Assembly (NCBI GenBank): GCA_007449985.2
Contig: VIIQ02000056.1
Span: 372,001-436,000, forward strand
Direction of reading: 5' to 3'
Length of the DNA: 64,000 nt
Source of the DNA: Desmodesmus armatus
Lineage: Eukaryota > Chlorophyta > Chlorophyceae > Sphaeropleales > Scenedesmaceae
Shown: piece after piece, positions 54,420-64,000 of the stretch
Layout: the number at the start of each line of letters is the position of its first letter
Numbering within the stretch: position 1 is the first letter of the stretch
Translations under genes and position numbers: made by a program
The notes under the pieces: generated by a model
The model's database searches: none
What the model saw: only the letters and a program-made list of their open reading frames with translations
Told to the model about the DNA's origin: nothing

Positions 54420-56003
54420 GTACACGCGCCCAAAAAACACCACCACCCGAGAGGCGTTGCCGCCCCGTCGACGAGGGACCCTGACCTCAGTGCAGTCATA
54501 GCCATGGCTGCCAGGCGGAAGCACCAGTGCTCATTGCTGAGCATACACCACAGAGGCCGCCCGCACGCAGCCAACCCACTCTGGGGACACTGTCGCGTTG
54601 CGTTGTAACCGTCACCATCACAACTCACACCACCTCCCACACACATGCAGGTGGGGACTACCACCACCACCAAAACCACAACAGCAAGGTGGGTCACTGG
54701 ACTGGTGCCGACACAGTCTTGCCACAGCTCTGCATGGCTGTATGCCTGTACAGCCAAAGTAGATAGGGCGGAGGGTTGTATAGTGCCTTGTTTTGTGCCT
54801 ATCGGCAGCGATGGGCCCTTGACCCTCACACCCTAAGATCAAACAGGCATCAAGATCAAACAGGCTGCGTGCTGGTCAGCCCAGCACGTGGCACCACCCA
54901 TCCACCATCCTTTGCTTATGCTCCACCACAACACATACTGGACCACACATGCAGGAACATCCAACCTCGCTGCATGCCATCCATGCCACTAGATGGCTCT
55001 CAACCTGACGCATCTGGGGCTTGCTGCTGCTGTGCCAGAGGCCAGCACAGCACAGGGCCAACCAGAGCGCTGCATCCATTCAACAGGGGAGCTGTGGGTG
55101 TGCAGCAGGGCACTTATCCACAAGGAGGCTGCGACACAAAACACCTCCCTGCGTCTCAACAGCTGGGCTGCCAGTAAGCAGCACCTGCGGCTATTTGAGT
55201 GTGTGTGCCCTGCATGCGTGGGAGCCAACCACTGGCCGGCCTGCACCTCAAGAGGAGGAGCGGGGCACAGCCAGTGGGGCAAGAATTGACGTGCATGGAA
55301 GGTAAAATGACAAAGGTGCAATGACGTAAATCAATCCGCAAGGCCCATGCAGTCTATGTTGTACACAAAGCGGCAGCGCAGGGGGTCATAGCAAAGCAGC
55401 GCGAAGCAGACAGGCAGGCTGCTGCCTCATGCTGCTGTCATATCCACCACACATGGCCCCAACCCCCAGCGCTGCTCCCATGCTAAGGGCACGAGGAGAC
55501 AGCCTGGTGACAGAAGGGACACGTGAGCGATCATGCCAAACCTGCTGCTGTATTTGCGCCCCACACCAGTCAACTCCATCACCACCTGCGAGAATCTTGT
55601 AGCAAAACTGCTAAATCCAAGTAGAGCCCACTGGGCAAGCAAGCAAGGTCACAAACAAACGTCAGCACAAGCCTCGGCATGCTTGCAAGGTACTACTGAT
55701 ACACACACCCCAGATCAACAACTTGATCAACAGGGCCCATAAAGCTGGCTGCCCAACACACCAGAAACGGCTGCACGGTGAAGATGCGAAGGGGGGTCAG
55801 AACACGCTGAACCACAACCCAAGGATGAGAGAGTGTGCTACTACTTGGACTAGGGCCATATGGGGCTATCAGCGGCAGGGATGCTGCCGCCAGCCCACCA
55901 GCTGATTCTGCCTGGAGCAACCAATGCCTGCGGTGCAGCTGCTGTCCGGCAGTGAGCACACGCAAGGTCACACTTGCTGAGGCAGCAGCGGTACCGGCAG
56001 TGC

Positions 56004-57457
56004 TCACTGCATGCGGTACTGCTTCCACATGTTCTCCACGCGCTGGTGCTGTCCCACAGTGAAGGAGCGCATACAGCTGTCATCTGAGTAGTCCATGAAG
56101 TTACGCACGGGGTCGTTGCCGGGCTGCGGGCATGTGTCCTTAGTGGCCGGGCAGCCCTCGGTGGGTGCAGCACAGAAAGGTGTGTCCTCAACAGCATCGC
56201 CACCACCAGTGCAGCCGTTCTGGAATGTGTGGTAAAGACCCAGCCTGCAGAGTGATACAGGGCAGCATCAAGAAGCAGCAGTTGGTCAGTCAGACACATC
56301 TCTCCAGCAGGTGCTGATATATTGAGGTAAGGTGCAGCCAGACTGCATGAGTATGTAACTGAGCTCAAAGCCACCCCCCGAGACACACACTCTACCACTA
56401 CGAACAGTCTCTGTGTGAGGTGGGTGACTGCGCAGTGGTGTCATGCTCACCAGTGGCCGATCTCGTGCACTGTGGTGCGGCCCATGTTGTATGGCTTGTA
56501 GTTGCCTCCTGGCAGTGTGTCGTAGTGAATGACCACGCCGTCCATCACCAGACCCTTCTTGCTCAGGTCCCAGGGCCAGCTGCTGTAGCCCAGCAGACCA
56601 CAGGCAGACAGGTCGGTGATGTACAGGTTGAGCGCGTTGGAGGCACCCTTGCGCAGCTTCTGCTTCATCTTGGCCTCATTGCCCTGGTCACACATGTCTG
56701 GCCCGGTCACTCGTGTGATCTCCTTGACCTGGAACACCCACTGCATGCCTGCCTGGTCGGAGGCAGTTGAGTAGGCCTCGTTCAGGGCGTTCAGCTGCTT
56801 CTCAACAGTGGACTTTGGTACGTCGGCAACCTTTGTGCCGTCGTCAGCGACCACGATGAACACGTGGGTGGGGATGATGTACTGCTTCACACCCCCGGTG
56901 GCAACCTGCGCAGACTCCTTGGCTGCAAACACTGCGTGCTTGTACTCCAGGCGCGCGATGCGGGCGGGCTCGGGGTCCAAAGTGCCACACCTGGTAGCAG
57001 CGACGGCGGCAGTGGCAAAGGGCGGAGATGGCGGTGGCAGGGGGACGGCACGGGCGGGCGGGCGGGCAAGTGCACAGGTGGTCAGATAACGCGAGGTACA
57101 ATGACATGGGAGGGCAGCATACAGTCTTGGCACGCTACAGCAGCACACGCACTCAAAAAGAAGCAGCGCAGGTTGTATGGACAACATTTTCAGGGCTGGA
57201 TGAAGGTTCCGCTCATCTTCCTGCCCAGGCCATTGCTGTGCTGAGCCCAGCCCCGTCCAGCTAGTCGCTGCGAATTCTCACCTGCGACCCTTGAAGGATA
57301 GCAATGAGCGACGTCTGCCATGCACCTCAACTGTTTTCTGCCATGCTGGTGTGCTGCCATGCTCCCCGCACGCGCTGACTTCCAGCACTTGCAGGGCAAG
57401 CAGCAGCAGCCCCACGCATAGGGCAGCCTTGCTGATTGCAGAACCACCACACTGCAT
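56004..57457 (-). CDS. Secreted zinc metalloprotease, M43 (pappalysin/cytophagalysin) type
   Basis: Three exons: 57282-57457, 56451-56990 and 56004-56244 (phases 2, 2), 318 residues. The N terminus is a clear signal peptide (AALCVGLLLLALQVLEVSAC), then a basic, possibly pro, segment with GRRRS. The catalytic domain has the full HExxHxxGxxH motif, HEIGHWLGLYH, interrupted by the second intron inside the Trp codon. After it come TFQNGC, EDTPFC and NFMDYSDDSCMRSFTVGQ, where the Met-turn (FMDYSDD) and Cys residues match the metzincin family M43. It likely acts in the cell wall, periplasmic space or outside the cell. Start is the ATG at 57457. Confidence 0.92.
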
Positions 57458-57841
57458 CAAGCTCAGTGCCTGTGTGTGTCACAATTGCAGACGGAGGACA
57501 GCAGCAGCTGTTTGGTGAGTACTGGAGCGGTGTGAGGGGTGCACTTTGGGTCCCCCTTTGGTCTGTACCACAACACCGACTGCTACAGGCCAAGGGCCCC
57601 CAGCATGCCGAGCCAGCTGGCCAGTCATGAATGCCATACAGGAGAGCTCTGGCATGTTGATGCACCTGCGCCGCTGGCCTGTGTGGTGCGGAGCAGTATC
57701 GGCGGTCTCAGCGATGGTGAGCAACGTGAGGCTCCACCGGCCCCGCACGTGAAGAGGGTGAAGCTAATGCAAAGCTTGCTGTAACTTTGCTGTTGTGCTG
57801 CACCGTTGCTCCGTTGCTGCTGGTCGGCAGCTATCGCACTG
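57458..57841. other. Spacer between protease gene and repeat-flanked element
   Basis: Upstream region of the metalloprotease; nothing else recognised. Confidence 0.5.
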
Positions 57842-58502
57842 TCGCTTTGGCAGCAAGTAGTCAGACCGTCACTGGGACCACAGGCTTGAAATGCAGGGAC
57901 AGATGGGAGGGGTCTGCACACAGCTGGCTAGGGCTAACAAGTACCTACCAGATCGTACAGGCAGCTGCAGTGCTTGCCTTGAGTGTCTGCACAGCAGCTG
58001 CATGTGAAAAATGGGGTCTGTCAGCTGAAAATGGCCAGGAGGGGACCAGCAGCTGCTGCCTCAACAACATGCTGTAACAGCAGCTGCATGGCTTGTGCAC
58101 CCACCCACGCACCAGCAGGGAGCTGACTCTCAAGCAGCTTTTTGAACGCCAACAGCAGCAGCGAGGCCAGGCTGTCTCAGTCTCCAACAAACTGTCTCAC
58201 AACAAGGCAACAGCAGCAGCTCACAACCCAGCGCTGATCAGGCAACACACAGGCACATATGCCCCTGGGATTCAAATCTTGATTGCTCTATCCAGCTGTA
58301 AGCTGCTCTGGAGCTTTGAACGCAAACCTCACTTTCTCATTCAACGGCCATAATGTCGTCCGAACTGCCATGGGGCAAAAGGGCCCAGTTGCGCCCTAGC
58401 AGGGCCCCATAGGGATTCTTTGTTACGGAAAAGCATTTCTCTGCACTTGTCGACCCAAGACAGCAGCGGTGACCTTCCACCTGGCTTACTTCTGCCGAAC
58501 TG
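57842..58502. repeat. 661-bp direct repeat, left copy
   Basis: Identical by eye to 62022-62682. The ends are weak inverted repeats of each other (TTGGCAGCAAGTAG near the left end, CTTACTTCTGCCGAA near the right end). It contains an 86-codon frame (58093-58353, with TLKQLFERQQQQ) that may or may not be used. Confidence 0.9.
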
Positions 58503-58602
58503 AAGGTCTCACATGTGTGACCACCCCCCTGATTAAACCCCATTTGAACCCTAGCCCCAGCCCATTGGGCACTGCTGCTTCAGTGCTTTCAAATGCACCC
58601 TG

Positions 58603-60827
58603 TTGCTGTTTTCAACCACGCGCAGGGCACCAGCTAAGGAGGAGCCTGTGCACAGCGGTCACAACCGCCACACCCCGGCCACCAGGAAGTCATGCGTCGT
58701 GGCTTGCGCCCAGGCTCTCGTCGACGGCAAGGTCGATTATGGCCTTGCCGGCAGACTATATAAGAAGGTGCGCAAGCAGCTTGGTGGTGACAAGCTGGCA
58801 GAGGATCCCAAGCCTGTATTGAAGGGCAGATGGGACCACTTTGTGGAGTACGGTGACGTCGAGGACAACCTCCGCACAGGCCGCCCTGTCCTTATCAGCA
58901 GAGAAGATGCCCTAACAGCTAGTACAGCCATCAAGGCAGGAAGGCTGCACACAAAGACCCGCAAAGGACACACCATCACCCTGATATCCTACTTCACCAC
59001 AGTGCGGCAGGCGACGGTGGAGTCTGATGCTGTCAAGGGTGTCATGCAGAAATACAACTGCACCCCCCACCAGCTGTACAACGCCATGATGAGGGAGGAT
59101 CCCAACCTCGGGCGGCGCAGTTTTGCGTTGAAGTACCGGCTGACAGAAAAGGAGAAAGCTGCCCGGAAAAGCTTCTGCAAGCAGCTGCTGGCAGAGTGGA
59201 ACGTCGCACAGGCGTTGCTGAATGCAATCCTAGCTAGGATTGTGCAGTGCGACGAGGGCCGCTGGACATACAACACCTACACCCATGCGCATGTCAGGGC
59301 ATATGTGGACCTGCAGCACCTCCCCCTGCACGACTACGTGTCGCTGCCAACGATCAAGGGGGACAAGCAGCAGACAGTTCACTTCTTCATATGCGTGTCA
59401 GCACACCCCAGCTTCAGCGACAAGAACGGCTTGGTGTACTATGAACTCACCACAGGCACCACCCACATCCTCCGCTGGTTCAACAAGCTTGGGCAAGAAG
59501 GCAAAGAGCCCTTTGTCTACCAGGTGAGCACAGTTACAAATTGACCAGCTGGTTTCCAAAGGCATCAGCAGCAGTTGCTGCTGCTGCTCCCACCCCAGCA
59601 CACAGCTTCTCAATGTGAGGCTTGCCAGAAAGCTCGTAGCTGGCAGTAAAAACAACACCCTTATGCTGCGATGCATATTCAACAGCTGCCATAACAATAT
59701 CTGGTGCCGCGAGGTCTGCATGATGCGCGCGTACGAGCGCCAGGCGGCGCTCGCAGCATACCTTGCTGCACTTGAAATCACGCTCAAATGCCTTATTCTT
59801 GCAACCATCCCTGAAGTGATAAGAATCGTCAACTTGTAGATACACGTCGCGCTTCCAGTTGTAGAAATCAATGCGACCATGGCAATCGGTCAAGTGCACC
59901 TGCCAACACCACTCCTGTGACTGCTGCTGCTGCGCAACTAGCTGCATGAACTTCCACTCTGCAGGGGGGATAACAGGACGGCCAGCAGCCTCCCATGCCC
60001 CACTTTCATAAGTGCAGAAGCAGCACATGAGTGCGACAGGCTTGCGCACAGCGTCAGGGGTGCACAACTTGAAGTGTTGCACCTTGTCCCGACACTCCGT
60101 AGTGCACCACATGAACTGCTGCTTCTTCTCTGACTTGAGCAACTTATACTCATTGCCAGCACGGTCCACCCACGTCACTGCTCTGTTGTGTGGCTTCTTC
60201 ACCCTGATCCCCCCCAGTTGATGTGCTGCCAAGGCCTTCCTCATCAATGCCTCCCTCCCTTTGCTGTTGCCGTGCTGTTGCTCCGCCATGCCGTGACCTG
60301 CAGAGGAAGGATGGAGCAGACGCAGCAAGCACTGTTACTGATGAGGTAGCTGACAACCTGTACAAGATGGTGGAGAAGTTTAGGAATGTGACTGGTGAGG
60401 ACCCCATCATCATGATGGACAACGTCCGCATACAGGCCAACATCCCGGATAAGATCATCGAGTCCCGCTACGGCACCATCACCCTGCCTGAAGGCTGCCG
60501 CCTTCGCTTCCCCCCCCACAGCTCAGACATTGATCAGCTGGTGGAGCACTCCATTGGTGCAGTCAAGGGAGCAGCAACAGACAAGGTGTTTGATGAATGC
60601 TGCCATGGGGTTGTGTTCTCGGGTGAGTCCCTGCGGCGCATCTTCAAGGGTGTGTTTAAGAGGTTTGAGAAGGGGAGCTGTACCACCGGGGGGTGGAGCG
60701 CAACATGCGCAAGCTGCCCACTGTGTTGAGGATTATCGCATCCGGAGAGGATGAGTGGTTCACAGATCCAGATGGCAAGCAGCACCATGGCAGCAACGGC
60801 GACTGGCCGAATGCAGGCGACCGCTAA
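58603..60827 (+). CDS. Tc1/mariner-like DDE transposase, intron-containing, C-terminal frameshift
   Basis: Exon 1 is open from about 58603 to 59523 and exon 2 starts at 60304; donor CAG|GTGAGC and acceptor CTGCAG|AGG join in phase 0 (FVYQ to RKDG). There is no ATG at the left edge of the open frame, so the true start, perhaps in an upstream exon, is unknown. The N-terminal third is basic with helix-turn-helix character. The catalytic triad is visible: Asp at 59251 (QCDEGRW), Asp at 60418 (MMDNVRIQ) and Glu at 60544 (DQLVEHSIG, matching the NPIEHVW box), with 41 residues between the last two. At about 60672-60680 the frame slips in a G-run: the direct frame ends at 60729, while a neighbouring frame continues with plausible coding (LYHRGVERNMRKLPTVLRII) to a TAA at 60825-60827. 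This copy may therefore be inactive. Confidence 0.75.
59524..60303 (+). other. Transposase intron almost filled by an antisense ORF
   Basis: 780-base GT-AG intron. The minus-strand ORF 59534-60289 occupies 756 of its bases, leaving 10 bases at one end and 14 at the other. Confidence 0.7.
59534..60289 (-). CDS. Putative Vsr/DUF559-type PD-(D/E)XK endonuclease nested antisense in the transposase intron
   Basis: An intact 251-residue frame from ATG at 60289 (context CACGGCATGGCGG) to TAA at 59534, with no introns. Residues 108-160 resemble the Vsr/DUF559 restriction-endonuclease fold: a helix Glu (PPAEWKFMQLV, E111), the strand RIDFYNW (D141), YLQVDDSYHF (Q152, D154, D155, H158), then D171 and the GRxxxxR-like segment CCERRLALVRAHH. 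Family members usually read IEVDG.QH at the second strand; here it is LQVDDSYH. Cys clusters at 62/66/76, 89/90/92 and 163/174/178/179 suggest bound zinc. A basic N terminus (KKPHNRAVTWVDR) may contact DNA. It may be a homing-type nuclease or an accessory factor of the element. The fold is inferred from motifs only. Confidence 0.6.
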   Translation of the reverse strand: MAEQQHGNSKGREALMRKALAAHQLGGIRVKKPHNRAVTWVDRAGNEYKLLKSEKKQQFMWCTTECRDKVQHFKLCTPDAVRKPVALMCCFCTYESGAWEAAGRPVIPPAEWKFMQLVAQQQQSQEWCWQVHLTDCHGRIDFYNWKRDVYLQVDDSYHFRDGCKNKAFERDFKCSKVCCERRLALVRAHHADLAAPDIVMAAVEYASQHKGVVFTASYELSGKPHIEKLCAGVGAAAATAADAFGNQLVNL

Positions 60828-62021
60828 GGCGTCAGCGCATGCAGCAGATGCAGCAGCAGCATGGCAGCAGTTTGCTGTCCAAGCCTGCACATGGCTGCGC
60901 ATGGGGTGTGTGTTCCCAGGGTATGCCACCTATAGGGTTTAGGGTTCAGCTGCAGCCACTGCTGTGGTGAGCATCAGTGTCTTCATGATCTGTGGCCAGT
61001 GCATCCGCTGAGCTAACAAGATGTAGTGCAGCCTGTGTTTATTCAAAGCACAGCCCTCAATGTAGTTGTTGCAAGTTTGATCAATGTAGTTATCAGGGTT
61101 GTGTGTGAGAGAGGGTGTTGGAAGTGCCACTGGCCCCCACCCAGGTGTACTGTTGGGCAGGCAGCACACATAGCAGCTGTCCAATCATTGATTCTGTCAC
61201 ATAAACTGGTATGTGTGGAGAGAGTTTGCAGCTTAGATGCCCCATCTTTACCTCATTGTGCTTGAGACAGGCACTACTGGGAGTTATGTCATGTCAACTG
61301 TGCCTGGTATTGCACTGTTAGCAGCTGTGCTTTCACAGCTGTGCAACCAGGCATGCTCGAGGCCGAATGCTATAATATTGAGTACGAAACGAGTTCATTT
61401 GCTGCGCAAGGAAAGCAACCTGGAAGCATCCAAGCCAACTTCACCCCTGTTCAAAGGCCAATGGTCCGCGCTTACATCAACATCACCCTCTGTAGCAACG
61501 TCAGTTTGTAGTAAATCAAGCATTCAACGAACAGCAGGCGTCTAGAGAGCAGCCGGTGCCCACAGCAGGAACAGCAAGCAATCTGCAGAGACTGCCAGCT
61601 TTCCAGGTGTGGCGGGCTTGTCGCGATAAGGCCAGTGCCAGTGTGACGTGCTTGACAGGTCCTCTTAAAGCATTCATAAGTCATTCATTTTGCTTTCGAG
61701 AGCTGCACGCAAGCCCTTTGGAAGTTTCGCGCCAGACATCACTAGCATCTGCTCAAGTCTGAAGTCAGCTGAGGCGTCTATGGCCCCGCTGCACCAGATA
61801 GACTCTCACAATGCACAAAAACACACATTTTGGTACACGCACCGCTGCGGATTATGCAGGTCCGCGACACCAGCCTGCCTGGAACGCTGCAGCAAGATGG
61901 GCAAAAACAAGCGCAGCAGAGCGAGTGACAAGTGAGTGCGATCAGATCTGCCCAGGTAGCACTGCAGCCTGGCACAGCTTGCGGGCGAGCAGCTGCACCA
62001 ACGGCGAAAGTCAACCAACCT
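60828..62021. other. Right-hand internal part of the element
   Basis: No further gene recognised between the transposase end and the right repeat. A short telomere-like stretch (60933-60946) lies here. Confidence 0.45.
60933..60946. repeat. Two telomere-like TTTAGGG units
   Basis: TAGGGTTTAGGGTT, about 105 bases after the transposase end. Confidence 0.7.
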
Positions 62022-62682
62022 TCGCTTTGGCAGCAAGTAGTCAGACCGTCACTGGGACCACAGGCTTGAAATGCAGGGACAGATGGGAGGGGTCTGCACA
62101 CAGCTGGCTAGGGCTAACAAGTACCTACCAGATCGTACAGGCAGCTGCAGTGCTTGCCTTGAGTGTCTGCACAGCAGCTGCATGTGAAAAATGGGGTCTG
62201 TCAGCTGAAAATGGCCAGGAGGGGACCAGCAGCTGCTGCCTCAACAACATGCTGTAACAGCAGCTGCATGGCTTGTGCACCCACCCACGCACCAGCAGGG
62301 AGCTGACTCTCAAGCAGCTTTTTGAACGCCAACAGCAGCAGCGAGGCCAGGCTGTCTCAGTCTCCAACAAACTGTCTCACAACAAGGCAACAGCAGCAGC
62401 TCACAACCCAGCGCTGATCAGGCAACACACAGGCACATATGCCCCTGGGATTCAAATCTTGATTGCTCTATCCAGCTGTAAGCTGCTCTGGAGCTTTGAA
62501 CGCAAACCTCACTTTCTCATTCAACGGCCATAATGTCGTCCGAACTGCCATGGGGCAAAAGGGCCCAGTTGCGCCCTAGCAGGGCCCCATAGGGATTCTT
62601 TGTTACGGAAAAGCATTTCTCTGCACTTGTCGACCCAAGACAGCAGCGGTGACCTTCCACCTGGCTTACTTCTGCCGAACTG
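62022..62682. repeat. 661-bp direct repeat, right copy
   Basis: Same sequence and orientation as 57842-58502; identity starts at TCGCTTTGGC and stops at GCCGAACTG in both. The offset is 4180 bases throughout, with no indel seen. Confidence 0.9.
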
Positions 62683-64000
62683 TGTGATTGCTTCGCTGGG
62701 AGCGCCGCTGACTCTGCATGCATTACAGCCACAGAGCCTGCCATAGTCTAAGAACATACACAGCGTACCTTGTAGACGGTCCTCTAGCTCTGCTCACAGG
62801 CTTGTCGGGCCTCCGATAGCAGGCAAGTGAAGTGACTTCCTGTGCTGGGATCTCGGCTGGAAGACTACGCTGTGTAGCTTATCAGAGCTTCTTAGCGTAA
62901 CGGATGCTTAATTTGGCGAAGAAGAGCAGTGAACGAAAAGTTTGCTTGTCTAGGCCGATCGAGGGTCAACTAGGTTGAAATATAGGTATTTGGTGAGTCG
63001 TCAGAAGAATGAAGAATAGCCTATCGTGACACGGGCCGCGGACATGGCCTGTCGAAACGCGTGAGGTTCAGGTCGGTTTTTGCACCGGAGTTCCCCCAGG
63101 CTTCTGGTGAGCATCAAATCGCACTGGGCGTACGACTTGCGTTCACAAGTACATTCATTAGCCTGCAGACGCCGATGGTGGCGTTGGGGGTGTGAATCAA
63201 GGTACAAGTACTGTCTGGGGTGGGGAGCTTCGGTGCTTGAAGCACTCGTGTGAACGAAAGGCAAAGATGTATGGCTGTCACAGCTTTCCCACTGGCAGCG
63301 CGTCAGTCACTGCATGTGCTAATCCTGGGCCCTGGAGAAGTGCTTGCTGACACATGGACATGGACACTCGCATGCATACTATCTGTTTGCTGCATGGATG
63401 CTATCACAGCATGAAAATCGTCACCTGCCTTTGGTTTCTGGGTTGTGGCTGTAAAATAGTCGCGGGGCCTTCTTTGGCGCAGTTGCGTCAGCCTTGCTTG
63501 ACAGTTTTTGGCATGACACTGCTGGCACTGAAGCCTGCTGGCATCCTGTGTGCACAGTAGTGCTCGAGAATACCTCCTCTGCCCCACTGGTGCTGAATCT
63601 GATGCGGCACTGCAGTGGCAGGCTCACAAGAGGTACAAGAGCTACATGGGGGCTGCCCCCTGACTGATCAGTCAGCGCCCTCATGATGGCCCTGATTTTT
63701 GGTCACAGGCTCGACGGTGCTGCATACATGCCCTCTGCACATTTTGCTCCACAGGGAGGGGGGGCTGGCGCTGTTATGAATGTGAGGCAGTGCACGTTGA
63801 CAGGCTGCAGCTGTGTTGCTGATGATCGTCACAATGCTGACGCATGCATTGTGCGTTTGACGATCAGGTGCAGGCAGATGCTTCAAACGGCAGAGGCACA
63901 CAGCTGGCGCAGCCTGCACGCACGCACACGCAGACTTCAGAGTGCTTCACGAGGCCCGCCTGCACCAGCAGCATACATAGTGCACGCCAGGGGGTCCGAA
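62683..64000. other. Right edge, no gene recognised
   Basis: Only short open frames without domain or splice support on either strand. Confidence 0.45.

Larger units (their letters stand above)
52032..56003. other. 4-kb gene-poor region
   Basis: No coding exons recognised on either strand. It contains a cluster of AGCTAC/GTAGCT words with a palindrome (52804-53130) and an inverted telomere-like motif (54396-54419). Open frames are short and unconvincing. Confidence 0.5.
57842..62682. mobile_element. Composite DNA element: direct repeats, DDE transposase, antisense nuclease ORF
   Basis: Two 661-bp direct repeats enclose a 3.5-kb core. The core has a split Tc1/mariner-like transposase gene on the + strand and a nuclease-like ORF on the minus strand inside the transposase intron. 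No reverse transcriptase, gag or integrase-type retroelement genes are present, so the repeats are not ordinary LTRs. Outer ends are inferred from where the repeat identity stops; I could not confirm a target-site duplication. Confidence 0.7.

Noticed and set aside
60290..60328. Longer nuclease ORF starting at 60328
   Set aside because: That position is a TTG codon and would run past the splice acceptor into the transposase exon; the ATG at 60289 is in good context.
57842..62682. Classical LTR retrotransposon
   Set aside because: The repeats are LTR-sized, but the interior lacks gag, reverse transcriptase, RNase H and integrase-type genes, and no clear TG...CA ends or target duplication were seen.

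Overview
The window is nuclear DNA from a eukaryote, almost certainly a green alga (Chlorophyta; a chlorophycean relative of Scenedesmus or Chlamydomonas is my inference). Reasons: genes are split into many short exons by GT-AG introns, usually with GTGAG or GTGCG donors; codon use and low-complexity tracts are rich in CAG/GCA; TGTAA poly(A) signals lie just after several stop codons; and the proteins match plant/algal families, including a plant-type agmatine deiminase and a PDZ protein with a plastid-like leader. No rRNA, CRISPR array or convincing tRNA was seen. Exon boundaries were worked out by hand from splice sites and reading frame.

Layout, left to right. 188-1484 (+): 3' end of an oxalate-decarboxylase-like bicupin. 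3028-4916 (-): unrecognised Gln/Ala-rich nuclear-type protein. 5807-8368 (-): ArfGAP. 9556-10877 (-): small PDZ protein, divergent from ribosomal protein S20 (11308-12528, +). About 13.0-23.3 kb: a tandem segmental duplication carrying two F-box/LRR genes, the first broken by a 10-base deletion, the second intact. 24170-25967 (-): RPA-interacting protein. 26401-32920 (-): exportin-4 in 13 exons. 33358-34209 (+): short TPR-like J-domain protein. 35372-40636 (-): sodium:solute symporter in 12 exons, divergent from agmatine deiminase (41166-45001, +). 46765-47735 (-): Alba protein. 49640-52031 (-): ABHD11-type alpha/beta hydrolase with an organelle-type leader. 52.0-56.0 kb: gene-poor, with an inverted telomere-like motif. 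56004-57457 (-): secreted M43-type zinc metalloprotease.

The right end holds the most unusual locus. Two direct repeats of 661 bp, identical by eye (57842-58502 and 62022-62682), flank a 3.5-kb segment with a split DDE (Tc1/mariner-like) transposase gene on the + strand. Its only clear intron (59524-60303) is almost entirely filled by an intact 251-codon ORF on the opposite strand. That ORF looks like a Vsr/DUF559-type PD-(D/E)XK endonuclease with extra Cys clusters. A transposase whose intron is an antisense nuclease gene is the best candidate here for an undescribed system.

Most other genes are housekeeping functions (vesicle traffic, nuclear transport, translation, polyamine synthesis, solute uptake) and do not form a pathway. 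The XPO4 and RPAIN genes are same-strand neighbours and both concern nuclear transport.
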